Positions 1 through 12,854 of a stretch of DNA of 64,000 nucleotides are shown here, piece by piece. The position numbers were made by a program, and so were the translations under genes. Origin of the DNA: Prorocentrum cordatum (lineage: Eukaryota > Sar > Dinophyceae > Prorocentrales > Prorocentraceae); the NCBI GenBank assembly GCA_963575745.1, contig CAUYUJ010001481.1:359340-423339 (forward strand), in the 5' to 3' direction. The notes under the pieces were generated by a model. It was given only the letters and a program-made list of their open reading frames with translations, searched no databases and was not told where the DNA came from. Within the stretch, counting starts at the first letter, position 1. Each line of letters starts with the position of its first letter.

Positions 1-130
1 GAGAGAGAGAGCGGGAGAGAGCGAGGGAGAGCGAGAGAGAGCGAGAGAGAGCGAGTGAGAGCGAGAGAGAGAGAGAGAGAGCGAGAGAGAGCGACAGAGA
101 GCGAGAGAGAGCAAGAGAGAGCGAGAGAGC

Positions 131-186
<56 letters not shown>

Positions 187-233
187 TAGAGAGAGAGAAG
201 AGAAGAGAAGAGAAGAGAAGAGAGAGAGAGAGC

Positions 234-266
<33 letters not shown>

Positions 267-505
267 GAGAGAGCAGAGAGAGAATAGAGAGAAGAGAGAG
301 AGGAGAGAGAGAGAGAGAGAGGCAGAGATAGAGGCAGAGAGAGAGAGGCACAGAGAGAGAGGCAGAGAGAGAGAGAGAGGCAGAGAGACAGAGGCAGAGA
401 GAGAGGCAGAGAGAGAGAGAGCAGGGAAAGAGAGGCAGAGACAGAGAGAGGGCAGAGAGAGAGAGAGAGACAGAGAGAGCAGAGAGAGCAGAGAGAGAGG
501 CAGCT
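1..505. repeat. GA dinucleotide tract, imperfect
   Basis: About 500 bases of (GA)n broken by GC, GCA and GGCA steps. Purine-only on the plus strand. It begins at the window edge, so its true length is unknown. Confidence 0.97.
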
Positions 506-605
506 CAGTCACACTTAAATCCAGATTCGTCCTCACCGAGTCCCACCACCAGGGGAGCGCCAGCAAGGAGATGCACATATGGGGATCCCCACGCAGTGAA
601 TAATT

Positions 606-1206
606 TTCAAAATGATGCTCTCGCTGAGGCGCGGGCTTCATTTTCGGGCTTCCGCTCGTTCCGAATCGTGCTCCTGCTGCAGCGCTGGCCTCATTTCCGT
701 GCTTCCGCTCGATCCGAATCGTGCTCCCGCTGCAGCGCTGGCCTCATTTCCGCGCTTCCGCTCGTTCCGAATCGTGCTCCCGCTGCAGTGCTGGCGTCAT
801 TTCCCGTGCCATGCCACGGCATGGAATGCAATGCTAGGTTGCGTTCCGCTGCGCGATGCCATGCCTTTAGCTGCAGCTGTCATATCCAGTGCGTAAGTGC
901 CACGTCATGCTATGCCATGCTACGATTTGATCTTCAACGCCATGCTATGCAATGTTCTGTTCGGGGCCGCTTGACGTTGCAAAGCTTTGTGATGCAATGC
1001 TTCACTACGCCACGCCACGCCATGCTGTGACATACTACGCTTTGCGGTGCTCTTCTAAGCCATGCCATGCCGTGCTCTACAATGCATCGCGTACCCTTTC
1101 GGGATCATTGCCCTGCTCAACATCCGACTGTGCGAGTAGAGAGGGGATCTACGCCATGGTAAGGGATGGGAGGGAGGGGTAGGATGTCAGATATGACGCG
1201 AGCGCA
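606..1206 (+). repeat. Dispersed module, copy 1: 53-bp tandem units, ATGC-rich middle and a conserved right end
   Basis: Bases 648-810 hold three tandem units of about 53 bp around CCGAATCGTGCTCCCGCTGC. Bases 810-1100 are dense in CATGC and ATGC steps. The right end, 1152-1206, carries GCCATGGTAAGGGATGGG and GATATGACGCGAGCGCACC. Both ends recur at 61499-61620 and 62010-62072 with a different middle. Short ORFs here have no protein character. Confidence 0.85.
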
Positions 1207-1463
1207 CCTAGCTTGCCTCCACCCCCTCCCTCCCCAGCTCCCTCCCCAGCTCCCTCCCCCTCCCTTCCCAGCTCCCTCCCCCTCCCTCCCCCTCCCTCCC
1301 CAGCTCCCTCCCCCCCGCCCCTTCCAGGGGGCGGCGGCGGAAGCGGCCTTCTCCGCGCCGCGCTGCCGTCGCCCTGGCGGTCGCGCGCGTGAGCGCGCGC
1401 GGCGCGCTCGCGGGGGCGGCAGCGCAGGAAGACGTCGAGGCCGGCGCTCGCCGCAGGGACAAA

Positions 1464-1516
<53 letters not shown>

Positions 1517-1521
1517 AACGA

Positions 1522-1553
<32 letters not shown>

Positions 1554-1570
1554 AGGCCAGAGCAGCACTC
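1207..1570. repeat. CTCCC repeat, GC-rich patch and GAC triplet tract
   Basis: CTCCC units at 1210-1320, a very GC-rich patch 1326-1455 and (GAC)n/(GGC)n at 1460-1560. The patch is stop-free in several frames but matched no family I know. Bases 1571-1750 hold nothing recognised. Confidence 0.85.
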
Positions 1571-1756
1571 CACCCTCCTCGAATCGAAAACTCGACATCG
1601 GGTCGGAACGAATCGGAAGTCCACGCTTAGGATCGGACGATGCGAAAGAGCGCGTCGGTCCTCCCACCCAGCCCGCCCGATAGACACCGTCCACGGCCAC
1701 CCCGACTACCAGAGGGCTTGCGTCGACCACGCCCAATGGGGAGGGGAAGGAGAGAT

Positions 1757-2032
1757 TATCATCATCACCACCACAATCACCATCACCACCACTATCGTAA
1801 TGCTCATCATGCTCGTCCTCATCCTCTTCATCCTCATCACCATCCTCATCAGTGTCAACACGGCCATCATCATCATCACCACCATCATCATCACCATCAT
1901 CATCATCAGCACCATCATCATCACCATCGTCATCATCTTCAGCATCCTCCTCCTCATCACCATAATCATAATATGCATCATCACCATCACCATCATCAGC
2001 ATCGACATCAATATCAGCATCCTACTTCTCCC

Positions 2033-2083
<51 letters not shown>

Positions 2084-2787
2084 AATCGTCGCCAGCACCA
2101 GCACCAGCATCATCATAACCATCATCATCATCCTCATCATCGTCATCATCATCATCAACAACACCGTCGTCATCATCACCAGCATTACCACCATCAACAT
2201 CAACTTAGCATCATCATCATCATCACCACCCTCATCATCGTCAACGTCAGACATAGCATCACCATCATCAGTACCATCATCATGATCATCATCACTATCA
2301 CCATCACCATTACCATGACCATCATCCCCGCCATCTTCGCAATCATAGTCAGAATCGGCACCATCATTATCAGCATCAGCATCATCATCCTCATAAGCAT
2401 CGTCATCATACTCATTATCACCATCATCAGCATCATCAACATCATCACCACCCACTGTCACCACTACAATTAGATTCATCATCATCACCACCACCATCAT
2501 CATCATCATCATTATCATCAACATCCTCATCCTCACCACAACCACCGTCATCATCAGCAGCATCATCAGCATCATCATCGTCATCGACTTCGTCACCACC
2601 ACCGCCACCATCAAATCATCATGATCACCACCATCACGATCATCATAAGCATCACCACCGCAACCATCATCATCATCCTCATCATCAGCATCATCATCTT
2701 CATCCTCATCCTCAACAACATCATCATCATCACCATCATCATCATCAGGATCATATCATCATCACCAGCATCAACATCATCATCAGC

Positions 2788-2876
<89 letters not shown>

Positions 2877-2880
2877 TATC
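1757..2880. repeat. ATC triplet array, 1.1 kb, imperfect
   Basis: (ATC)n with scattered changes, several pure runs (2035-2085, 2790-2845), grading into GTC at the right. It yields long His, Ile, Ser, Met or Asp runs in different frames, none of them genes. Confidence 0.95.
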
Positions 2881-2885
2881 AGCAG

Positions 2886-3960
2886 CAGCAGCAACGTCGT
2901 CGCCATGGCCGAGGTCGTGTGCTGGGGGGGGAGAAGATGGAAGGGGGGGGCGAGGCTGAGACCTTGCCGTGTAGAAATGCGCCCGTCCCTATCGCTCCCT
3001 CCACCTCGCGGCGTCTGCCGCGCCCCCGAGGGGGGAAGGACGGATGACCTAGATCCCTTCGCGACGGCGGGAGGTGTTTGGCCGTTCTTGGTCTCCGTGG
3101 AGGCCCCGTCGTCGTCGTCGTCGTCGTCGCATTCATCGTGACCACCGCCGTAGTCGTGGTCGTGGTCGAGGTCGAGGTCGTGGTCGTGGTCGTCGTCGTC
3201 GTCAAGATCGCGGTCATCAAGATCGTGGTCGTCGTCCAGATCGTGGTCGTCGTGGTCGGCAGCGTCGCGGTCGTCGGCAGCGTCGCGGCGCGCTTCTGCT
3301 TCGCCGCGCAAGCATCGGGCTGTCCGCTGCCGCGCCGCTGGCCGCCCTGCGCCACGGGTTGCGGGCCCGATCTACTTCGCGGGGGCGCCCCCGAAGCACC
3401 GCGCGAACTCGGTGGCCTCCTCGGGACAGAGGGCGCATCATGGGCGTCGCCGTCGTCGTGGTCGTCGCGGTCGTAGTGGTCGTCGTCGTCGCCGTCGTGG
3501 CCGTCGTCGTCGTCGTCGCCGCCGTGGTCGCCGTCGTGGTCGCCGTGGTCGCCGCCGCCGTGGTCGCCGCCCGCAGTGGTCGCCGCCGCCGTCGCCGTCG
3601 ACGCCGTCGCGCACACCACCGCCGTGCCCGGCCAGGGCTCTCCTGGGCCCTGGCATTCCGAATGCGCGCGCGCTCCGCTGGTCGAGGCCGGCAGTGCAGG
3701 GTCTGCGCGCCTTCTGTGGGGCATTGTGGGGCCAGGGAGGGCCCTGGCCGGGGCACGGTGGCGGTGCGGAGGTGCCCCCCCTGCGGGTCCTTGAGGCACT
3801 GCTTGCACTTGCCGCTGGGGTCGGGCTTGAGCGTTGTGCCTGCGAGCCGCCGAGTTGGTGTGGGCCCGGGGCGAGGCAAAGGGAGGGTGGAGGAGGAGAA
3901 GGCAGCGATGAGGAGGAGACGAGGAGGAGGAGGAGGAGGAGGGGGAGGAGGAGGCCGACA
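2886..3960. repeat. GTC/GCC triplet tracts with GC-rich unique patches
   Basis: Triplet tracts at 3104-3275, 3430-3615 and GGA at 3895-3958. Between them lie GC-rich patches (2890-3100, 3280-3430, 3620-3890) open in several frames on both strands. The minus strand of the last reads KPDPSGKCKQCLKDPQGG, which could be a small exon, but no family is recognised. Confidence 0.75.
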
Positions 3961-4049
3961 TGTCTCTGGGGGGTTGTGCTTTTTCTGCTTGCGAATTTTT
4001 TTGGCCGGGTCTTTTGGTGGGTCACACGCTTCGTGACGTCACAATGGCG

Positions 4050-5325
4050 GGGTGAAACGACGGTGACACGACGGTGGCTGGGGGGGGTGACGACCTTGGC
4101 TGGGGGTGAGACGACGGTGAGACGACGGTGGCTGCGTGGGACGACGACAGATTTGGGGGAATCTCATGCTTTCCTGAACTCAGAATTCGCTCTCGGAGGG
4201 TCGGCAGAAGCGAAAACCCATCGGGCCTGGAAATCAAGCCCGAAGGATCTTTGGGTTCTCATGCATTCCTGTGCTCGGATTTCACTTTCGGGGAATCGGC
4301 GGCAGCGAAATCCATCGGGCCTGAAAATTAAGCCCGACGGATTTGGGGGAATCTCATGCTTTCCTGTACTCAGAATTCGCTCTCGGAGGGTCGGCAGCAG
4401 CGAAAACCCATCGGGCCTGGAAATCAAGCCCGAAGGATCTTTGGGTTCTCATGCATTCCTGTGCTCGGATTTCACTTTCGGGGAATCGGCGGCAGCGAAA
4501 ATCCATCGGGCCTGAAAATTAAGCCCGACGGATTTGGGGGAATCTCATGCTTTCCTGTACTCAGAATTCGCTCTCGGAGGGTCGGCAGCAGCGAAAGCCC
4601 ATCGGGCCTGGAAATCAAGCCCGAAGGATCTTTGGGTTCTCATGCGTTCCTGTGCTCGGATTTCGCTTTCGGGGAATCGGCGGCAGCGAAAATCCATCGG
4701 GCCTGAAAATCAAGCCCGACGGAACTGGGGGAATCTCACGCGTTCATATGCTCGAAATTCGTTTTTGGAGAATCGGCGGCAACGAAATTTCATCGGGCCT
4801 GGAAAAGCGAGCCCGGATGATCTGGAGGAATCTCCTGCTTTTTTGTTGTCGGAATTCGCTTTCGGAGAGTTGGCTGCAGAGCAAACCCACTGGGCCTGAA
4901 AATCAATCCCGAAAGATCTGGGGAAACCGCATGCTTTCCTGTGCGCTTTCGGAGGGTGAGACGACGGTAAGACGACGGCGGCTGGGTGGGGAGGGCGGGT
5001 GACCGGGGGGGTGAGACGACGGCGAGACGACGGTGGCTGGGGGGTGAGACGACGGCGGCTGGGGGGTGAACGCAGGTGAGACGGACGGTGGCTGGCGGTT
5101 GAGACGACGATGAGGCGAGGGCGGCTGATGGGTGAGACGACGGCGAGACGACGGCGGCGGGGGGGTGAGACGACAATGGCTGGGGGGTGAGAAGACGGTG
5201 AGAAGACGGTGGCTGGGGGGCGAGACAGCAGTGGATGGGGGGTCAGACCTCGGTGGGACAACGGCGGTTGGGGGGACGGCGAAGCGACGGTGGCTGCGGG
5301 GGCGAGGTCGACAACGGCGAGATGA
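4050..5325. repeat. GGTGAGACGACGG minisatellite surrounding a 191-bp satellite
   Basis: Units of about 18-25 bp around GGTGAGACGACGGTGGCTGG at 4050-4145 and again 4950-5325. The satellite block sits between these two parts of the same array, as if inserted into it. Confidence 0.85.
4149..4935 (+). repeat. 191-bp satellite, four units
   Basis: Units start near 4149, 4340, 4532 and 4722 at GATTTGGGGGAATCTCATGC. Each unit is itself two related halves of about 95 bp (both contain CATCGGGCCTG and AAGCCCGA). The first three units are nearly identical and the fourth has diverged. Confidence 0.93.
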
Positions 5326-7727
5326 CCACCACGCACGACCACGTACCACCACCACGTGCCACAACGCACCACCACGCACCACCACCACGCACCGCCACGC
5401 ACCACCACGCATGACCACCACGCACCACCACGTACCATCACGCATGGCCACCACGCATAGCCACCACGCACCACCACGCATGACAACCACGCACCACCAC
5501 GCACCACCACCACGTACCACCACGCACCGCCACGTACCACCACGCTTGACCACCACGTATGACCACCACGTACCACCACGCACCGCCACCACGTGCCACC
5601 ACGCACCATCACGCACCACCACGTATGACCACCACGTACCACCACGCATGACCACCACGCACCACGACGCACCACCACGCATGACCACCACGTACCACCA
5701 CGCACCGCCACCACGCACCACCAAGCACCACCACGCATGACAACCACGCACCACCACGCATGACAACCACGCACCACCACTGAGCACCACGCACCACCAC
5801 GTATGACCACCACGTGCCACCACGCATGACCACCATGTACCACCACGTATCACCACGTATGACCACCACGCATCCCCACGCACCACCACCACGCACCACC
5901 ACGTACCACCACGCACCACCACGTATGACCACCACGCATGACCACCACGTATGACCACCACGTACCACCACCACGTGCCACCACGCACCACCACTCATGA
6001 CCACCGCGCATGACCACTACGCACCACCACGCATGACCACCACGCACCACCACGTACCACCACGCATGGCAACCGCGTGCCACCACGCACCACCACGCAC
6101 CACCACCACGCACCACCACGTACCACCACGCACCACCACGCACCACCACCACGTACAACCATCACGCGCCCCCACGTGCCACCACGCACCCCACCACGCA
6201 CCACCACGCACCACCACGCATGACGACCACGCACCACCACGCACCACCACGCATGACCACCACGTGCCACCACGCATGACGACCACGCACCACCACGCAC
6301 CACCACCACGCACCACCACGCACCACCACGCATGACCACCACGTACCACCACGCGTGACCACCACGCACCACCACGCGTGACCACCACGTATGACCACCA
6401 CGCACCACCACGGATGACAACCACGTACCACCATGCACCACCACGCATGACCACCACGTACCACCAAATACCACCACGCATGACAACCACGCACCACCAC
6501 GCACCACCACGTACCACCACCACGCACCACCAAGTACCACCACACACCACCACGTCTGGCCACCACGTATGGCCACGACGTACCACCACCACGTGACACC
6601 ACGTATGACCACCATACCACCACGTATGACCACCACGTACCACTACGTATGACCACCACATACCACCACCACGTGCCACCACGCACCACCACGTACCACC
6701 ACGCACCACCACGTATGACAACCACGCACCACCACGCATGACCACCACGTACCACTACGCACTACCACCACGTACCACCACGTACCACCACCTATGACCA
6801 CCACGTGCCACCACGCACCACCACCACGCACCACCACCACGCACCACCACCACGTATCACCACGTATGACCACCACGCACCGCCAGGCACAACCACGCAT
6901 GACCACCACGCACCACCACGCACCACCACCACGCACCACAACGCACCACAACCACGCACAACCACGTATGACCACCACCAGCCACCACGTACCACCACGC
7001 ACCCCACCACGCAACCCACCACGGACCACCAAGCAAGACCACCACGCATGACCACCACGTACCACCACGCATGACCACCACGCACCACCACGCATGACCA
7101 CCACGTACCACCACGCACCACCACGTACCACCACCACGCACCACCACGTACCACCACGTATGGCCCCCACGCATGACCACTACGCACCACCACCACGCAC
7201 CACCACCACGCACCCCCACCACGTACCACCACGCACCACCACGTACAACCACGCACCACCACGTACAACCAGTATGACCACCACGCACGACCACGCACCA
7301 CCACGCACGACCACCGTACAACCACGCACAACCACGTATCCACCACGCACCACCACGCCCACCACCATGACAACAACGACAACCCGTACCGACACGTATA
7401 CTACACGTACCACCACGCACCACCACACGTAATACCACCACCACGTACCACCACGTAAAACCGCCACGCAATGCACACACGCACCCCCACTTACACCACC
7501 ACGTGCCGCCACCAAACGTACCACCACCACGTGCCACCACGCACCACCACCACGCACCACCACGCACCACCACGTATGATCACCACGTGCCACCACGTAC
7601 CACCACGCATGACCACCAGGTGCCCCAACGTACCACCACGCATGACCGCCACGTACCACCACGCACCACCACGCACCACCACCACGTACCACCACGCACC
7701 ACCACTTACCGCCATTACCACCATATA
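5319..7727. repeat. CACCACG minisatellite, 2.4 kb
   Basis: Built from 10-base steps such as CACCACGCAC, CACCACGTAC and GCATGACCAC in varying order, almost without G-runs. It ends abruptly at a TAG triplet tract. Its His/Thr/Pro and Trp/Val/Gly frames are shadows. Confidence 0.95.
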
Positions 7728-7736
7728 AAGTTTAGA

Positions 7737-7745
7737 TAGTAGTAT

Positions 7746-7793
<48 letters not shown>

Positions 7794-7809
7794 CAGCAGT
7801 AGTAGTAGA

Positions 7810-7841
<32 letters not shown>

Positions 7842-7876
7842 TAGTAGTAATAGTATAGTAGTAGTAGTAGTAGTAG
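7737..7876. repeat. TAG triplet tract
   Basis: (TAG)n with a few CAG steps, running into the assembly gap. Confidence 0.95.
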
Positions 7877-7976
7877 NNNNNNNNNNNNNNNNNNNNNNNN
7901 NNNNNNNNNNNNNNNNNNNNNNNNNNNNNNNNNNNNNNNNNNNNNNNNNNNNNNNNNNNNNNNNNNNNNNNNNNNN
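7877..7976. other. Assembly gap, 100 N
   Basis: Exactly 100 undetermined bases between a TAG tract and a GAT tract. The round number suggests a placeholder, so the true distance is unknown. Confidence 0.98.
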
Positions 7977-8450
<474 letters not shown>

Positions 8451-8795
8451 AATTCATGAAGGAGGAGGAGGAGGAGGGCGGCCGCGCCCGCGCCAAGGAG
8501 GAGGAGGATCGACGGCGCGCGGCTCTACAAGAGAGGCTGAAGCACAGCGGCATGACGACGGAGTTTGACCCCACGCCGCCCAGAGGCTCCAGCTCCTCCT
8601 CCTCCTCCTTCTCCTCTTCCGCCACCTCCTCCTCCTCCTACTCCTGCTCCTCTGCTCCCTCCTCCTTCTCCTGCTTCTCCTCGTCCTCCTCCTGCTCCTT
8701 CTCTTCATCCTCCTCCTCTTCCTCCTAATATTCCTCGTCCGCCTCCTCCTCTTGCTCCTCTTCTTCCTCCTCCTCCTCCCCCTCCAGAGCTCGGG
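8451..8795. repeat. GAG then CTC tracts around a short unique patch
   Basis: A GAG run at 8456-8480, a 100-bp GC-rich patch and a CTC-rich tract 8585-8790. No gene is recognised. Confidence 0.8.
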
Positions 8796-10425
8796 TGTTC
8801 TCACGACTAGGAAAACTGAAACACGACAAGCGAAAACTGAAACACGACAAGGCACGGCTTATTCACGACAAGTAATAAGCAGCTTCGCCACCCACTTTCG
8901 CCGCCCACTTTCGCCACCCACTTTCGCCACCCACTTTCGCCGCCCACTTTCGCCGCCCACTTTTCCACCCACTTTCGCCGCCCACCTTCGCCATTCACTT
9001 TCGCCACCCACTTTCGCCACCCACTTTCGCCACCCACTTTCGCCGCCCACTTTTGCCACCCACTTTCGCCACCCACTTTCGCCACCCACTTTCGCCGCCC
9101 ACTTTCGCCGCCCCGCCACCCTTTCGCCACCCACTTTCGCCGCCCACTTTCGCCGCCACTTTCGCCGCCCACTTTCGCCACCCACTTTCGCCGCCCACTT
9201 TCGCCGCCCACTTTCGCCACCAACTTTCGCCGCCCTCTTTCGCCGCCCAGTTTCGCCGCCCACTTTCGCCACCCACTTTCGCCGTCCACTCTCGCCGCTC
9301 AAAGTGGTTGGCGAACGAAATTCAACGAAACTGGGTGGCGAATGAAAGTGGGTGGCGAAGGAAAGTGGGTGGCGAACGAAAGTGGGTGGCAAACGAACGT
9401 GGGCGGCGAAAGTGGGCGGCGAAAGTGGGCGGCGAAAGTGGGCGGCGAAAGTGGGCGGCGAAAGTGGGTGGCGAAAGTGGGTGGCGAAAGTGGGCGGCGA
9501 AAAGTGGGCGGCGAAAGTGGGCGGCGAAAGTGGGCGGCGAACGAAAGTGGGTGGTGCGGCGAAAGTGGGCGGCGAAACGTGGCGAAAGTGGCGAAAAAGT
9601 GGGCGGCGAAAGTGGGCGGCGGCGAAAGTGGGTGGCGAAAGTGGGTGGCGAAAGTTGGCGGCGAAAGTGGGCGGCGAAAGTGGGTGGCGAAAGTGGGCGG
9701 GGTGGGCGGCGAAAGTGGGGCGGCGAAAGTGGCGAAAGTGGGCGGCGAAAGTGGGCGAAAGTGGGGCGAAAGTGGGCGGCGAAAGTGGGCGGCGAAAGTG
9801 GGCGGCGAAAGTGGGTGGCGAAAGTGGGCGGCGAAAGTGGGCGGCGAAAGTGGGCGGCGAAAATGGGGGCGAAAGTGGGCGGCGAAAGTGGGCGGCGAAA
9901 GTGGGCGGCGAAAGTGGGCGGCGAAAGTGGGCGGCGAAAGTGGGCGGCGAAAGTGGGCGGCGAAAGTGGGCGGCGAAGTGGGCGGCGAAAGTGGGCGGCG
10001 AAAGTGGGCGGCGAAAGTGGGCGGCGAAAGTGGGCGGCGAAAGTGGGCGGCGAAAGTGGGGCGAAAGTGGGGCGGCGAAAGTGGGCGGCGAAGTGGGCGG
10101 CGAAAGTGGGCGGCGAAAGTGGGCGCGGCGAAAGTGGGCGGCGAAAGTGGGCGGCGAAAGTGGGCGGCGAAAGTGGGCGGCGAAAGTGGGCGGCGAAAGT
10201 GGGCGGCGAAAGTGGGGCGAAAGTGGGTGGCGAAAGTGGGCGGCGAAAGTGGGCGGCGAACTTGGGCGGCGAAAGTGGGCGGCGAAAGTGGGCGGCGAAA
10301 GTTAGTGGCGAAAATGGGCGGCGAAAGTGGGTGGCGACTGTGGGCGGCGAAAGTGGGCGGCGAAAGTGGAACGTGGGTTTGCTTGTCGTGAATATGTCTC
10401 TTCCTTGTCGTGAAGCTGCTTGTCG
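8796..10425. repeat. Inverted minisatellite: 13-bp unit CGGCGAAAGTGGG in opposite orientations
   Basis: From 8884 to about 9300 the plus strand reads (CCCACTTTCGCCG)n; from about 9303 to 10370 it reads the complement, (CGGCGAAAGTGGG)n. The short edge motif is inverted too: TTCACGACAAG at 8862 and CTTGTCGTGAA at 10383. The left arm is about 415 bp and the right about 1,070 bp. The 612-codon ORF across it is a repeat artefact with a 13-residue period. Confidence 0.95.
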
Positions 10426-10706
10426 CGACCTCCTCCTCCTCCTCCTCGGGCTCCTCCTCCTCCTCCTCCTGCTCCTCCTGCTTCTCCTCTTCCTCCTCCT
10501 CCTCCTCCTCCTCCTCCTCCTCGTCATCCTTCTCGTCCTCCAGCTCGTCACCGTTTCGGTTGCTGCGTCAGTGTCGCCGTCGGCGTCGCCGCCGCCGTCG
10601 TTGTCGGCGGCCCCGCGCCGCGCAGAAGGCGCGCCGTTCTGGGCGCCGACGTCGACGTCGACGTCCCCGTCGCCGTCACCGTCGCCGCCGCCGCCGCAGG
10701 CGTTGC

Positions 10707-10757
<51 letters not shown>

Positions 10758-10900
10758 GGTCGTCGTCGTCGTCGTGTCGTCAACGACGGCCCACGTCGCC
10801 CAGAGGCGCCCCGTTCCGGGCGCCGCGTCGGCGTCGGCATCGGAATCGGCGTCGTCGTCGTCGACCCACGCCGCACAGAAACGCTCCGTGACGGGTCGGC
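10426..10900. repeat. CTC then GTC triplet tracts
   Basis: CTC at 10430-10525 and GTC/GCC at 10570-10780, with short GC-rich joints. No gene is recognised. Confidence 0.85.
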
Positions 10901-10947
10901 GTGGCCGTGGGCGTCCTCGAAGACGGGTATCGACACAAGCGCAGACT

Positions 10948-11100
10948 TTCCCGAGGTCTCCACGCGGATGTCCTGGATTTGCGCCAGGCGCTCCCGGCGG
11001 CAGCTCTGGTTCCGGCGCCGCCCCTGGCGCGCCCCTCGCGCCAGCGGGGGGGGGCCAGCGCCTGCGCGCCCCAGGAACCAGTGCGGGCCTCGGAACGCTC
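10948..11100. mobile_element. Diverged copy of the foldback element (GGATTTCTCGGATCGG family)
   Basis: GAGGTCTCCACGCGGATG at the left, CCGGCGCCGCCCCTGGCGCG in the middle and CCAGCGCC ... GCGGGCCTCGG at the right follow the order of the copies at 18641, 55223 and 57744, with several changes. Confidence 0.6.
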
Positions 11101-11500
11101 TGTCGATGAAGCTCTCTCCTGCTCTCGGCGGCGCGCCCAGCGGGCCGTGCAGAGGGGGCGGGCCTCCCCAGGCGGCCCAGGGAGGAGGAGGACGAGGAGG
11201 AGGAGGAGGAGGAGGAGGAGGAGGAGGAGGGGGAGAGGGATGACAAAGAGGGGGATGATGAGGAGGAGGAGGGGGAGGAGGAGGAGGGAGGAGGAGGAGA
11301 GGCTCCTCGCGCCCCCTCGAGGCTCCCCCTGGGCCCTCTCCAGAGACGGCCGGCTCCTCGGGAGGCCGGAGGGCTGCCGAGAAGCCCCGCCGCCTGCTGA
11401 GAAGGCTTGCCCCCTCGCCTCTCGACGTCGTCGCCGTCGCCGTCGTCGCCGTCGCCGCCGTCGCCGTCGCCGTCGTCGTCGCCGCCGCCGTCGTCCTCGT

Positions 11501-11534
<34 letters not shown>

Positions 11535-11744
11535 CTCGTCGTCCTCGTCGTCGTCGTCGTCGTCTTCACGCCGTCCAGAGGCCAGCGAGGGGCGCCGGTG
11601 GGCGCCGACGCATGGCGCACACGAGGTCGCCCGCCCGGGGCGCGAGGACAGGGGCGCTGCGCGCGTCGCGGCCCGGGCCGGCGCGGCTGCCGTTCTCCGG
11701 GGGCGCCGGCGCGGGGGCGCGCGGGCGCGAAGGTAAGCTCAAGG
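11101..11744. repeat. GGA and GTC tracts with GC-rich patches
   Basis: GGA at 11180-11300 and GTC at 11408-11570. Patches at 11300-11400 and 11575-11744 are GC-rich and open in several frames. They could be small exons but match nothing known to me. Confidence 0.7.
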
Positions 11745-11904
11745 CGGGCGTGTCCCTCTACAGGAGGGATCTCCAAAGATAGCAAAAAAAATGGCCCGGG
11801 GAGGATTTGCTTGTGTTCTTGATCATCGTCGAGCATTCGTTGACTATGTGTGTTTTTTTGATGTTTCGCCCAAGCTGTCCGCCTGTAGGATGCCACGCCC
11901 GACC
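11745..11904. mobile_element. TIR element, GTCCCTCTACAGG family, copy 1
   Basis: Left end CGGGCGTGTCCCTCTACAGG and right end CCGCCTGTAGGATGCCACGC are inverted. The interior is T-rich on the plus strand. Relatives are at 52121 and 54715. Confidence 0.8.
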
Positions 11905-11945
11905 TCAGGGTAATCGCGCATCGCGGGGCGCGAGGGCGCGAAGTG

Positions 11946-12110
11946 CACCACTTACCAAACCACCCCAAGCCAACCCGAAGGCGTCAATTTGCCCTCCATT
12001 TCCAGTGTGGGGGGGGGTCGGGGAACATCGAGCAAACACGTGTGGAACCCATACCCCCCCCAAACCCGAAATTCGGGTCTTCGGGTCGGGCTGGGGTGGT
12101 CCGGTATAGT
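11946..12110. mobile_element. TIR element, ACCCGAAG family, copy 1 (diverged)
   Basis: Left CACCACTTACCAAACCACCC and right GTCTTCGGGTCGGGCTGGGG with the family interior (TCCATTTCCAGTG, ACACGTGTGGAACCC). No clear target duplication. Confidence 0.85.
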
Positions 12111-12854
12111 TGGAGGTTGGGTGGCCTGGGCACACGCTGCCCAGCTCGGCAAGCCTCCCACCGGGGAGCATGGCCCCAGGGGGGAGCGCCCTCCGCGCCG
12201 TCCGCACGTCGCATCCACCTTCCCTGTTTCGGCGCTCCCCTCGCGAGGATCGTGGCCTCCTCCTCCTCCTCCTCCTCCTCCTCCTCCTCCACCACCTGCA
12301 GCTCCTCCTCCACCTGCAGCTCCAGTGGGCGCATGCCTCCCGTTTCGGCAAACCCATCGCGAGGAGTGCGGCCCCATAGGGAGCTCCCTCTGCGGCCCCA
12401 GTGACAGCGCTTGCTTGTACACCCCCACCCATGTCGGCACGCCCCTCACACGGTTCGTCGTGTCCCTCTGGGAACACCTACGGCCTCATTCCGAAAGCTT
12501 GCATATGTCCGCCCACACATGTCGGCACAACCCTCACACGGCTCGGGCCCCTTAGGGAGCTTCAATTGCGTCCCCAGAGGCAGGTTTCGCATTCGTTCCG
12601 CCCGCCCATTTCGGCACAATCCACATACGGCCCCATTTGGAAACTTTGCACGCGCCCCCCGCCGATATTGGCACATTCCTCACACGGATCGTTCATACAG
12701 AGGTTCATCACCAGGGTTGCATGAAGTTCTTGAGTGTTGGGTTCTTCGCCGGGCCAATTTTGTGGGAGGCTTCTCGTCGCCGCTGCTGGATTTGCGTTAG
12801 CCACTGGTGGATCCGCGTCGAAGATGTGGCCAGGACGTGCGGATTCGTTATCGG
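12111..12854 (-). repeat. CTC tract and minus-strand units of the GGAGCTCCCTATGGGG family
   Basis: CTC at 12255-12310, then about five units of roughly 76 bp (12335-12715) reading CATGTCGGCACGCCCCTCAC and CCCCATAGGGAGCTCCCTC. These are the complement of the units at 42-44 and 49 kb. Bases 12720-12854 are unique. Confidence 0.8.

Noticed and set aside
1389-2614. Long ORFs rich in Thr, His, Ile, Ser, Asp or Met over the ATC array
   Set aside because: They are the six readings of a triplet repeat; no start context, domain or end outside the array.
4710-7695. Trp/Val/Gly-rich minus-strand ORFs up to 378 codons
   Set aside because: Complement of the CACCACG array; no protein character.
9053-10891. 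612-codon ORF with a 13-residue period
   Set aside because: Produced by the 13-bp minisatellite; frames on both strands are equally open.
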